A stretch of DNA of 64,000 bases from Pseudomonas pergaminensis. GTDB taxonomy: Bacteria > Pseudomonadota > Gammaproteobacteria > Pseudomonadales > Pseudomonadaceae. Below, piece after piece: positions 45,625 through 53,549 of the stretch. The translations under genes and the position numbers were made by a program. Within the stretch, counting starts at the first letter, position 1. Each line of letters opens with the position of its first letter. The DNA lies in contig NZ_CP078013.2 in NCBI RefSeq assembly GCF_024112395.2, positions 3,224,001-3,288,000 of the forward strand, given 5' to 3'. The notes under the pieces were generated by a model that saw nothing but the letters and a program-made list of their open reading frames with translations, was not told where the DNA came from and ran no database searches.

Positions 45625-46211
45625 TACGTGTCCTCCTTTGTCGCGACGTCCAACGCTTCTCCGATCGCATAAAAATGGCCGCCTGCGATGTAGTGCAGGC
45701 TACGAAAATCCGGGTGCGCACGCTCAAAGTGCCAATGACCGTCGGTGAATACCCGTGTGTCGGCCCAGGCAGCGACGACCTCACCGATAAACAGGTCGTA
45801 CGTCGATTGGTTGTGCGGTTCGGGCAGCAGCTTGCACACCAGCCAAGCCGAGCAGCCCGCCACGAATGGCACGTCATGGCCGCTGATACTGAACAACTCG
45901 ACGCCGCTATGAGCCAGCTTCTCTGGGTCTTCCTGCAGGCTGGCGCTGCCGACATCGCGGGTCAATTGCAGCTGTGCCACGGTAGGCACCTGAATCACAA
46001 ACAGGCCGCTACGCTCTACCAGTTCGCGGGTTTTGGCGATCTTGTCCAGCACCACAGTGACTTTTGGCGGTGAAAAATCCAATGCACAGGCCCATGCCGC
46101 AGCCATCACATTGCGAGTCTCCCCGTGTTGAGCAGAGACCAGCACGGTGGGGCCGTGGTTGATCAGCCGATAGGCTTTTTCAAGCGGCACTTGCTCAATG
46201 TGGTCGTGCAT
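45624..46211 (-). CDS. flavin reductase family protein
   Basis: A 195-residue FMN-binding split-barrel protein (PTVLVSAQHGETRNVMAAAWACALDFSPPKVTVVL near residues 20-55, and FVIQVPT). It is distinct from the RutF-like protein at 28532. I take the ATG at 46211 (MHDHIEQ) with GGAG 6 bases upstream. It may reduce flavin or itself act on a substrate; the LLM enzyme at 49305 is a possible partner. Confidence 0.88.
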   Translation of the reverse strand: MHDHIEQVPLEKAYRLINHGPTVLVSAQHGETRNVMAAAWACALDFSPPKVTVVLDKIAKTRELVERSGLFVIQVPTVAQLQLTRDVGSASLQEDPEKLAHSGVELFSISGHDVPFVAGCSAWLVCKLLPEPHNQSTYDLFIGEVVAAWADTRVFTDGHWHFERAHPDFRSLHYIAGGHFYAIGEALDVATKEDT

Positions 46212-46267
46212 CGTAACTCCAGAAAAATTAAACCCCGCACCCATTACTGGGGCGGGGTAGGGCACAT

Positions 46268-46717
46268 TCACGCTGTGGCGGTTTGGTTCAGGTAAACCTG
46301 CAGGCTTTCATGACCACCGACAATGAGCGACTCGATGGTCGAGGTCCATTGGCCCTGGGGATCAGGCTCGCGTGTATCGAAGGTCGCAGACCACAGAATC
46401 ACGGTTTTCTGCTCGCCGGTCAGCGGGATCAATCGCACGGTCAACACGTAGTTATCCACGGGCAGTGGCGCTTCAACGAAGCGGTAGGAGAACTGCAGAT
46501 TCACCGCGTCTACCGACAACAACTGCTCGCGCAAAATGGCGCCGTCCTGCAATGTCAGCCGACGGATGCAGCCAACCAGACCGTCAGGCTGACCGTCTTC
46601 GATGACGCTCTGTGGGATCGCCGGGTGCCACTGGCTGATCTTCCCGAAGCGCTTGAGTACATCCCAAACGCGCTCGGCGCCGCCGTCTACAACGGCGCTG
46701 TATTCAACTTTTGCCAT
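46268..46717 (-). CDS. SRPBCC (START-like) family protein
   Basis: A 149-residue protein with a polyketide-cyclase/Bet v1-type fold. The N-terminal VEYSAVVDGGAERVWDVLKRFGKISQWHPAI is typical, and the C-terminal helix follows an IESLIVGGHESLQVYLNQ segment. It binds a hydrophobic small molecule or cyclises one. It is in an operon with two NTF2-like proteins, which also form small-molecule pockets. Confidence 0.85.
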   Translation of the reverse strand: MAKVEYSAVVDGGAERVWDVLKRFGKISQWHPAIPQSVIEDGQPDGLVGCIRRLTLQDGAILREQLLSVDAVNLQFSYRFVEAPLPVDNYVLTVRLIPLTGEQKTVILWSATFDTREPDPQGQWTSTIESLIVGGHESLQVYLNQTATA

Positions 46718-46761
46718 GATTTACCACCTTAAGAAACAGCATTGCGTTCAGGCCGCTCGGA

Positions 46762-47148
46762 TCAGCCTTCGAACTGGTGATAAACCTTGGCGATTACCTT
46801 CCAGCTGCCGTCGATTTTGATCAGCGTCAGGTAGTCGTTGTAGTCGGCGCCAATCGAGTCCTTTTCCATATCCACACGTACCACGGCGGTGGTCGGGGTG
46901 ATCGCCAGCACGTCCAGGCGTGTGCTGATATCCGGGGCCTTGCCATTGGTGCGGACGAAGTCGAACAGGTTGCTGATCGGACCGCCCAACAATTTGCCGT
47001 TGGTGAAGCCGTACATCACAGCTTCCTTGTGGAAGGCCTGCTCCAGAACTTCGGGGCTACCGGCACGCAGGCCGTCTGCGTATTGCTGGGCTACAGCGAT
47101 AACGGCGTTGTAGTCCTGGGTCGGTACTGCTTTGATGTTTTTGCTCAT
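46762..47148 (-). CDS. NTF2-like family protein
   Basis: A 128-residue cone-shaped NTF2/SnoaL-type fold protein (AVAQQYADGLRAGSPEVLEQAFHKEAVMYGF ... GSWKVIAKVYHQFE). It is paralogous to the next gene upstream at 47205. AGGAG precedes the ATG at 47148. Such proteins are often isomerases, hydrolases or cyclases, or heterodimerise with a paralog. Confidence 0.86.
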   Translation of the reverse strand: MSKNIKAVPTQDYNAVIAVAQQYADGLRAGSPEVLEQAFHKEAVMYGFTNGKLLGGPISNLFDFVRTNGKAPDISTRLDVLAITPTTAVVRVDMEKDSIGADYNDYLTLIKIDGSWKVIAKVYHQFEG

Positions 47149-47204
47149 GGTCAAACTCCTTTGCATGGTTTTGGCGCCAATGGGGCGCGGTTCAGGCGGG
47201 TGGG

Positions 47205-47588
47205 TTAAGGAGCAACGTGGGTGTGGTAAATCTTGCTGATGACGGTCCACTTTCCATCGACCTTCAGCAGGTTGAAGAAATCGGTGAAGCAGAAGCCGGA
47301 GATGTCATTGGTATCAATACGAGCGCTGGCAGCGGTGCCCACAATATCGACGTTGACGATGGCACCTTTGGCTTGCGGAGACGGGCGGAAAGCGCTGTCG
47401 ATGATGTCGAACAGACCCTGGATCGGCCCACCGGTCAGCTTGCCTTCGCCATCGACACCAAAGATGGTGGCCTGCTCGCTGAAGGCAGGCTTCATCACGC
47501 TGCTTTTGGCTTGCTTTCCGCCTTCGTTGTAAAGGTTCAGCACCGCGACGATGGCGTTGTAGTCTTCGACGTAAGTTGGGTTGCTCAT
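47205..47588 (-). CDS. NTF2-like family protein
   Basis: A 127-residue NTF2/SnoaL-type protein (YNAIVAVLNLYNEGGKQAKSSVMKPAFSEQATIFGVDGEGKLTGGPI ... GKWTVISKIYHT). It is similar to the product of 46762, so a tandem duplication. AGGAG precedes the ATG at 47588. The pair could act together as a heterodimer. Confidence 0.86.
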   Translation of the reverse strand: MSNPTYVEDYNAIVAVLNLYNEGGKQAKSSVMKPAFSEQATIFGVDGEGKLTGGPIQGLFDIIDSAFRPSPQAKGAIVNVDIVGTAASARIDTNDISGFCFTDFFNLLKVDGKWTVISKIYHTHVAP

Positions 47589-47598
47589 GGTGTTACTC

Positions 47599-48291
47599 CT
47601 AGTTTGAAGAGGGTTGAAGAAGGGCTTGGTTGATTGCTTTGCGTGCATATCGAGCGATGGTCAGTAAGGCGATCAATGCAACGACCAAACCCGCCCAAGT
47701 CATCACTTGAGTCGAGCGATTGGTCGTTACCTCGCCACTGATTATCTGTGCGACATCAGCCGCCAGAGAGCCCAGGTACGCATACAGAAATGTTCCAGGA
47801 AGCAGGCCGATCCAGGTAGCCAGCAGGAAATCACGACGGACGATTCGACTGGCTCCGAGGCCATAGCTCAGCGGAGCGAACGGCACGATGGACGCCAGGC
47901 GCAAGAGAAAAACAATCCGAAAACCGCCTGATTCGATAGCGAGGTCGACCGCTGCCGATTTGGAGCTGTTCGCCAGGCGTCGTTTGACCCAAGGGCGCAT
48001 AAGCGATCTGCCCAAGGCGAACGCGACTGCTGCGGACAGCAAGCCAGCGGGCGAGATAAGCAGCGTTCCCCAAATCGGGCCGTACAAAAAACCCGCAAGC
48101 GCGGTGAGCATCGAGGCGGGCACAAAAGCGATAGTGGCCAGCACAAATATTGCGGCATAGAGCGCAATCCCGACGGCGTCGAGCGAGCGAACAACCTCGA
48201 TCCAGTGCGCAATGTTGTGTACGGCCAGGTCTATCACTTCGCCTATTCCATTCTCTCGGTCGGTGGGGGTGCTTGCGGTCCAGCGCATCAT
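47599..48291 (-). CDS. TVP38/TMEM64 (VTT domain) membrane protein
   Basis: A 230-residue polytopic membrane protein of the DedA-like VTT family. FVPASMLTALAGFLYGPIWGTLLISPAGLLSAAVAFALGR near residue 55-95 and FAPLSYGLGASRI match the core. It is the first gene of the six-gene minus-strand operon and lies about 40 bases after the predicted start of transcription. A role in lipid or small-molecule movement is possible. Confidence 0.88.
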   Translation of the reverse strand: MMRWTASTPTDRENGIGEVIDLAVHNIAHWIEVVRSLDAVGIALYAAIFVLATIAFVPASMLTALAGFLYGPIWGTLLISPAGLLSAAVAFALGRSLMRPWVKRRLANSSKSAAVDLAIESGGFRIVFLLRLASIVPFAPLSYGLGASRIVRRDFLLATWIGLLPGTFLYAYLGSLAADVAQIISGEVTTNRSTQVMTWAGLVVALIALLTIARYARKAINQALLQPSSN

Positions 48292-48334
48292 TGACAGCCA
48301 ATTAAATAGTGATCGCTACGTATTGTGTGTGTAT

Positions 48335-48363
48335 TCTATAGCGATCACTACAGTTAGTGTCAA
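48335..48363 (-). promoter_or_regulatory. promoter with TGATCA-type operator, copy 2
   Basis: On the minus strand TTGACA (48358-48363), a 17-base spacer and TATAGA (48335-48340). The dyad on the plus strand, CTATA-N-CGATCA-N-TACAG (48336-48353), matches the site at 37962-37979. A further TAGTGATCGCTA at 48307-48318 lies downstream and could strengthen repression. Confidence 0.75.
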
Positions 48364-48449
48364 GACATTTGCTGTCGGTGTTGGTGAAGGCGAAGCGGAC
48401 GTTTGGCGGTGCTTTGCGACCAATGCCTGACGGCCTGCGGGAGAGCACC

Positions 48450-49295
48450 ATGACGCAAAAGTTTTACGCGCAGGACACCTGTTTCTACAGCTCCATGGGC
48501 ACCTAAAGTTTTGAGGACAGGTGCGAGATGACTAAGGAGGTGGGTTATGACGCCACCTATCTTTCAATCTGGGATGGACGCAACTGGGCAGCTGTCCAGC
48601 AATTGAGCAGCGTCAAGGAGCGTTACGACCTGGAGGTAGCGGGCATCTACGTGGTACTCAACCTGCGCCTGGGCGTAGAGGCGGAGCAAAACGCGGGCAT
48701 CTATCAAATGCTGAAAGTGGCGCCGCCAGGCTCCACCGTTGAATTGGCGATTAAAACCGCGGGGGACTTCCCGCGTTCGGACCCTGCGGGCGATGAGCCT
48801 GTGGTGCGCTGGTTGGCCGAAGCCTTGTCTATCGCGCAGCAGCGCAATATCCGCATCCTGATCTACTCGCATTTGCTGCACTGGAGCGAAAAGCACGACG
48901 ACGCCCTGCGCATTTGTGAGCGACTCAATCACCCCAATCTGGGTATCGTTTTCTGCGGCTACCACTGGTACGCCGGCAACGGCGAGCGGCTGGGCGCCAC
49001 GCTCAGGCGTGCGCTGCCCTTTCTCAAGCAAGTGAATCTTTCAGGTTCACGCCGCAGCCCTCTGGGCTGGGGCCAGACCGCGACCATTGAAACCCTCGAC
49101 CAAGGCGAAATGGACAATTTTGCGGTCATGGCGCTGTTGACGCGTTTGGGTTACGACGGCTTTATCGGTTGGCAAGGATGGGATGAAAGCGGCGATGCCT
49201 TTACCAAGCTGCGCAAGTCGCTGCAGGCGCTTCGCTGCATGGACGAGCGCGTGCGCAAATTCCCGCATTGGGCCCGCCACGTCGATCATCAATAA
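48450..49295 (+). pseudogene. TIM-barrel sugar isomerase-like gene with in-frame stop
   Basis: A xylose-isomerase-like TIM-barrel gene. The reading frame begins at the ATG at 48450 (GGGAG upstream) with FYAQDTCFYSSMGT, meets TAA at 48504-48506, and continues in the same frame with SFEDRCEMTKEVGYDATYLS into a 255-residue ORF. The stop stands where related proteins are expected to have a tyrosine (MGTYSFEDRCE); TAC or TAT to TAA is one substitution. The ATG at 48528 could restart translation but would lose the first strand of the barrel. It leads the LLM and quinone reductase genes. Confidence 0.72.
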
Positions 49296-49304
49296 GGAGT
49301 TTTT

Positions 49305-50312
49305 ATGTTTTCGTTGTCCAGTACACCGTACCAGGCGTTACCGGGTTTTCGTCGGAGCTTCCAGCCTGGGAAACTGACCCTCGGTTTGTTTTTTCCAATA
49401 GAAGCCTACGAGGGCGATATGCCCACAATGCGCAACCAGGTAGCGTTGGCTCTGCAGGCGGAAAGGGCCGGTTTTGCCTCCTTATGGTTTCGCGACGTCC
49501 CGCTGCGCGATCCGACATTTGGCGATGTTGGGCAAGTCTACGACCCTTGGACTTACCTGGGCTATCTTGCCGGGCAAACCCGCGATATCGCACTGGGAAC
49601 CGCCGCAATCGTTGTCCCCATTCGTCATCCGCTCCATTTGGCCAAGGCTGCAGCGAGCATCGATCAACTCAGCGGCGGCAGGTTGTTGCTCGGCGTGGCC
49701 TCTGGCGACCGTCCGGTTGAATACCCGGCTTTCAATGTGGAGTCCCACAGCCGTGGGGAGCGATTCGTCGAGCATTTGGAGGTTATGCGCAAATCCCTCA
49801 GCACTCAGTTCGAGCCGATTCGCTGGAGCGAAGGCGAGCTGAGGCATGCAGACCTGGTGCCCAAACCCTCAGGCCAGTCCATTCCATTATTCATTACCGG
49901 CAGCAGCCGTCAGACGTTGCAGTGGATTGCCAGGGAGGCTGACGGTTGGATCTCTTATCCGCGCGCCTTGGATAAGCAAAGGGATATTGTTCGCCTCTGG
50001 CACGAGACTGTGCGCGAGCAGGCAGGTGATGCCTTCAAGCCATTCAGTCAGTCCCTCTTTATCGACCTGACCCACGACCCCGATACCGCCCCTACACCTA
50101 TTCACCAACGCTTCAGGTTAGGCCGTAATGCGCTGCTGGAGATGCTGCACACTCTGCAATCCTTTGGGGTTAACCATGTGATGATCCAGCTCAAATATGG
50201 GCAGCGCTCGGCCCAGGAGGTTCTGGACGAATTGGCCGAGTTCATCGTGCCGCAATTTCCCGCGCTGACACGAGGTCTCCAAACTGCGCCAACCATTGTT
50301 ACTCAAAGGTAA
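49305..50312 (+). CDS. LLM class flavin oxidoreductase
   Basis: A 335-residue luciferase-like TIM-barrel enzyme of the BA3436-like type (ASLWFRDVPLRDPTFGDVGQ, GTAAIVVPIRHPLHLAKAAASIDQLSGGRLLLGVASGDRPVEYPAF). FMN- or F420-type binding is possible; in Pseudomonas FMN is expected. It starts 9 bases after the isomerase-like gene with AAGGAG. Substrate unknown. Confidence 0.88.
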   Translation: MFSLSSTPYQALPGFRRSFQPGKLTLGLFFPIEAYEGDMPTMRNQVALALQAERAGFASLWFRDVPLRDPTFGDVGQVYDPWTYLGYLAGQTRDIALGTAAIVVPIRHPLHLAKAAASIDQLSGGRLLLGVASGDRPVEYPAFNVESHSRGERFVEHLEVMRKSLSTQFEPIRWSEGELRHADLVPKPSGQSIPLFITGSSRQTLQWIAREADGWISYPRALDKQRDIVRLWHETVREQAGDAFKPFSQSLFIDLTHDPDTAPTPIHQRFRLGRNALLEMLHTLQSFGVNHVMIQLKYGQRSAQEVLDELAEFIVPQFPALTRGLQTAPTIVTQR

Positions 50313-50350
50313 AGACGGTCGTTTTACCAGGCTGTAAACAGGAGAGCGTC

Positions 50351-51352
50351 ATGAGCATACAGACACAGATGCAGGCTCAGGTGTTGAGCGATTATGCCGA
50401 AGGTACATTCACCCTGACCCAGGTTGATCGCCCTTTGGCTGGAGTAGGCCAGGTGCTTGTCAAGATAGCGGCGAGCGGGGTCAACCCGATTGATTTCATG
50501 ATCCGCAAGGGGCAGGCGCCCTATGCGATGCCTGAGCTTCCCGCGATCCTCGGCACTGATCTCGCCGGCGTGGTGGAAGCCGTGGGCGAGGGCGTCACCC
50601 GCTTCAAGGTTGGGGACGAAGTGTATGGGCTGACAGGTGGCGTGCGTGGTCTGCAAGGTTCCATGGCGGAGTACGCCGCCGTAGACGCCGACCTACTGGC
50701 CCTCAAGCCGAACAACCTCAGCATGCGCGAAGCCGCGTCAATACCTTTGGTATTTCTGACCGCGTGGGAGGGGCTGATCGATCGTGCTGGCCTGCAAGCG
50801 GGTCAGTCTGTGCTGGTGCAAGGCGGCGCCGGCGGAGTAGGGCACATGGCGGTGCAAATCGCGGTTGCTCATGGCGCCAAGGTGTTCGCCACAGCATCAT
50901 CCCAAAAGCGCGGAATTGTTGAGTCCTATGGTGCAACGGCCATCGACTACCGCAGCAGTACCGTTGAGCAGTATGTAAAACAGCATACGGGTGGGGCAGG
51001 TTTCGATCTGGTTTACGATACCGTTGGCGGTCAGACCCTTGATGATTCGCTGGTCGCCGCTCGCGCCTATGGTCATGTATTGAGTTGCTTTGCGTTCGGC
51101 ACTCACAACCTGGCGCCAAGCTCGCTGCGGTGCGTGACGGTGTCCGGGATTTTCGTATTGTTGCCGATGTTGAGCGGGGAGGGGCGTGCCCATCACGGTG
51201 AGATTCTGCGGCATGCCACACGCCTTGCCGAGGAAGGCAGGCTCGTTCCATTGCTGGACGAGCAGCGCTTCTCACTGGCCGACGCATACGCAGCGCATAG
51301 GTTGCAGGAGTCGGGCAAGATGGTTGGGAAGGTGGTTATTGATGTCGTTTGA
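50351..51352 (+). CDS. zinc-less quinone oxidoreductase/alcohol dehydrogenase-like
   Basis: A 333-residue medium-chain dehydrogenase/reductase. The Rossmann motif GGAGGVGHMAVQIA is near residue 158-171; VLGTDLAGVVEAVGEG-type residues (ILGTDLAGVVEAVG) replace the zinc-binding GHE of alcohol dehydrogenases, so it is of the zinc-free QOR class. GGAGAG precedes the ATG. It probably reduces a quinone or enone. Confidence 0.9.
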   Translation: MSIQTQMQAQVLSDYAEGTFTLTQVDRPLAGVGQVLVKIAASGVNPIDFMIRKGQAPYAMPELPAILGTDLAGVVEAVGEGVTRFKVGDEVYGLTGGVRGLQGSMAEYAAVDADLLALKPNNLSMREAASIPLVFLTAWEGLIDRAGLQAGQSVLVQGGAGGVGHMAVQIAVAHGAKVFATASSQKRGIVESYGATAIDYRSSTVEQYVKQHTGGAGFDLVYDTVGGQTLDDSLVAARAYGHVLSCFAFGTHNLAPSSLRCVTVSGIFVLLPMLSGEGRAHHGEILRHATRLAEEGRLVPLLDEQRFSLADAYAAHRLQESGKMVGKVVIDVV

Positions 51353-51389
51353 TGGCTGTCGGCAAATCGCGGCACTGTAATCACAACGC

Positions 51390-51415
51390 AAAACGCAGCC
51401 CGAGGGCTGCGTTTT
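51390..51415. terminator. bidirectional terminator
   Basis: AAAACGCAGCCC and its complement flank a two-base centre, giving an 11-bp stem with a CGAG loop, A4 on one side and T4 on the other. It lies between the converging quinone reductase and carboxymuconolactone decarboxylase-like genes. Confidence 0.85.
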
Positions 51416-51426
51416 GGTTTCCAGGC

Positions 51427-51819
51427 TTAACGGCGATGTTCGGTGTCCCAGGCCTTGATGGCTTCCGTGGCGACTCGGAACGCCGCCAATGCGCTCGGCA
51501 CACCCGCGTAGATTGCAGCCTGCATCAACGCGGCGCGAATCTCCTCGACGGACACGCCATTGGTCAGCGCGCCCTTCACATGCACGCCCAGTTCATGGTG
51601 CTGGTTCATGGCCGTCAGCATGCCGATGTTGAGCAGGCTGCGGGTTTTGAACGGCAAGGTCTCGTCACCCCACACAGCGCCCCAGCAATACTCGGTCACC
51701 AGCGCTTGCATGGGTTTATTGAAGTCGTCTGCCGACGACCAGGACTTTTCGACGTGGGCGGCACCTAGTACGGCTTTGCGATTCTCGAAGCCTTTATCAA
51801 ACAGCTCGTTATTGCTCAT
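51427..51819 (-). CDS. carboxymuconolactone decarboxylase family protein
   Basis: A 130-residue PcaC-like helical protein (LVTEYCWGAVWGDETLPFKTRSLLNIGMLTAMNQHHELGVH; no CxxC). It is paralogous to the protein at 29814. AGGTG precedes the ATG at 51819. It is the last gene of the MFS-ALDH-ADH unit on the minus strand. Decarboxylation or isomerisation of a lactone intermediate is a plausible role. Confidence 0.87.
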   Translation of the reverse strand: MSNNELFDKGFENRKAVLGAAHVEKSWSSADDFNKPMQALVTEYCWGAVWGDETLPFKTRSLLNIGMLTAMNQHHELGVHVKGALTNGVSVEEIRAALMQAAIYAGVPSALAAFRVATEAIKAWDTEHRR

Positions 51820-51847
51820 GGTTTCACCTGGCTCAGGGGAGGGGAGG

Positions 51848-53515
51848 TTAGAGATTGATGTCGATATCGCGCGTTTCGCGCAGGAAAAACAGACCAACTA
51901 CAAACGACACGCCGATCCACGCCACCGGATACCAAAGGCCGAAGTAGATATTGCCCATCTGTGCCGAAAGGGCGAAGGCGATGGTGGGCAGCAGCCCCCC
52001 GATCCAGCCACTGGCAAAGTGGTAGGGGAACGACATGGACGTATAACGAATACGCGCCGGGAACATTTCCACCAGCATGGGAGCAACCGGCGTCAGCGAG
52101 ATCACGCCGCAGAACACCAGCGCCATCAACAGCAGGAACACCTTGCCGCGCTGGAACTTCTCCGGGTCGGCTTTGAGGGGGTATCCCGCCTGGTCCAATT
52201 GGCTCTGCAACGAGGTTTTCAGCGCACCCATGCGATCCTTGGCGACCGCCGCATCGAGGCCTACCGTGCCTTCAGAGATCAACTGTGCCGAACCCACCTT
52301 GATCACCGCGTGGGCTTGCCCAGGAAGCGACTGGGTTTCGTAGCTGATGCCGGTTGCGGACAGGGCTTGTTTGGCAACGTCGCACGGGCTGCTGAAGGTG
52401 CGGGTACCGGTCGGATTGAACATGAACGAGCATTGAGACGTGTCAGTGACCAACGTCACCGGCGTGCGCTGTTCTGCGGCCATCAAGTCAGGGTTGGCGT
52501 AGAGCGCAACGCCTTTGTAGATGGGGAAGATGGACAGTGCCGACATCAGGAACCCCGCCAACAGGACGGGTTTGCGTCCGAGGCGATCACACAGCCAGCC
52601 CGCCAGCAAAAACATTGGCAGTGCCGTCATTAACGCCAGCGTCAGCGTGGTGTTGGCTTGTTGAGGATCGACCTTGAGATTCTGGGTCATGAAGAACGTG
52701 GGGTACAGCACTGCGATGTAGTAAGCGCAGGTCATGCCGCCACAAATGCCAAACAAGGCGATTATCAGGCGGCGCAGGTTGGCCTTGTCCAGAAAGGTTT
52801 CGCGCAGCGGTGATTTTGACAGGCGTTTCTCGGCTTTCATTTTCTTGAACGCCGGCGATTCTTCCATGCCCATCCGCACGGATATCGAGATACCCAGCAA
52901 CACCAGCGAGAACAGGAATGGGATGCGCCAGCCCCAGGTGTTGAAGTCGTCGCCGCTGATGTACCGGCACGTCAGGATCACACCGAAAGCCAGCAGCAGC
53001 CCCAGGGTGCCGGTGGCCGAGATCCACGCCGTGTTGAGGCCGCGCTGGCGATTGGTTGAGTGCTCGGAGACGTATGTCGCCGCTCCGCCATATTCGCCGC
53101 CAAGCGCTAGACCCTGGAGCATCCGCAGTGCGATCAACAGACTGGGCGCAAGGATCCCGGCGTATTCATAGGTCGGCAACAACCCCACCGCCACCGTAGA
53201 AATACCCATGATCACAATGGTGATGAGGAAGGTTTTCTTGCGCCCGATGCGGTCGCCGATACGTCCGAATACAATGGCGCCAACCGGTCGCATCACAAAG
53301 CCGACCGCAAAGGTCAGCAATGCGAAGATAAACCCGGTGGCGGTATCCAGGCCGGAGAAGAAATTAAGCGCGATCACCGACGCAAGCGCGCCATACAGGG
53401 TGAATTCGTACCATTCGAACACGGTGCCCAGGGACGCGGCAGCGATTACCTTGAGCGTAGAGCGGTCTACACCTTGGGTGGATTTCAAGTCCACCGACTC
53501 AGCAGTCGTTTTCAT
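51848..53515 (-). CDS. MFS transporter, metabolite:H+ symporter type
   Basis: A 555-residue inner-membrane transporter of the MHS group (FGRIGDRIGRKKTFLITI, GGEYGGAATYVSEHS). It has 12 transmembrane helices and an unusual hydrophilic insert of about 110 residues at roughly 355-465, holding two cysteines, between helices of the C-terminal half. Related proteins carry organic acids. It is encoded in an operon with ALDH and ADH; the A-rich leader (AATAAAAACAA) fits Hfq/Crc control. Confidence 0.9.
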   Translation of the reverse strand: MKTTAESVDLKSTQGVDRSTLKVIAAASLGTVFEWYEFTLYGALASVIALNFFSGLDTATGFIFALLTFAVGFVMRPVGAIVFGRIGDRIGRKKTFLITIVIMGISTVAVGLLPTYEYAGILAPSLLIALRMLQGLALGGEYGGAATYVSEHSTNRQRGLNTAWISATGTLGLLLAFGVILTCRYISGDDFNTWGWRIPFLFSLVLLGISISVRMGMEESPAFKKMKAEKRLSKSPLRETFLDKANLRRLIIALFGICGGMTCAYYIAVLYPTFFMTQNLKVDPQQANTTLTLALMTALPMFLLAGWLCDRLGRKPVLLAGFLMSALSIFPIYKGVALYANPDLMAAEQRTPVTLVTDTSQCSFMFNPTGTRTFSSPCDVAKQALSATGISYETQSLPGQAHAVIKVGSAQLISEGTVGLDAAVAKDRMGALKTSLQSQLDQAGYPLKADPEKFQRGKVFLLLMALVFCGVISLTPVAPMLVEMFPARIRYTSMSFPYHFASGWIGGLLPTIAFALSAQMGNIYFGLWYPVAWIGVSFVVGLFFLRETRDIDINL

Positions 53516-53549
53516 TTTTTCACAACCTGTATTGTTTTTATTGGCGTGT

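Noticed and set aside
48450..48506. A short Cys-containing peptide, considered as a RiPP-type precursor
   Set aside because: It is in frame with the downstream TIM-barrel gene and completes its N-terminus, so a premature stop explains it better.
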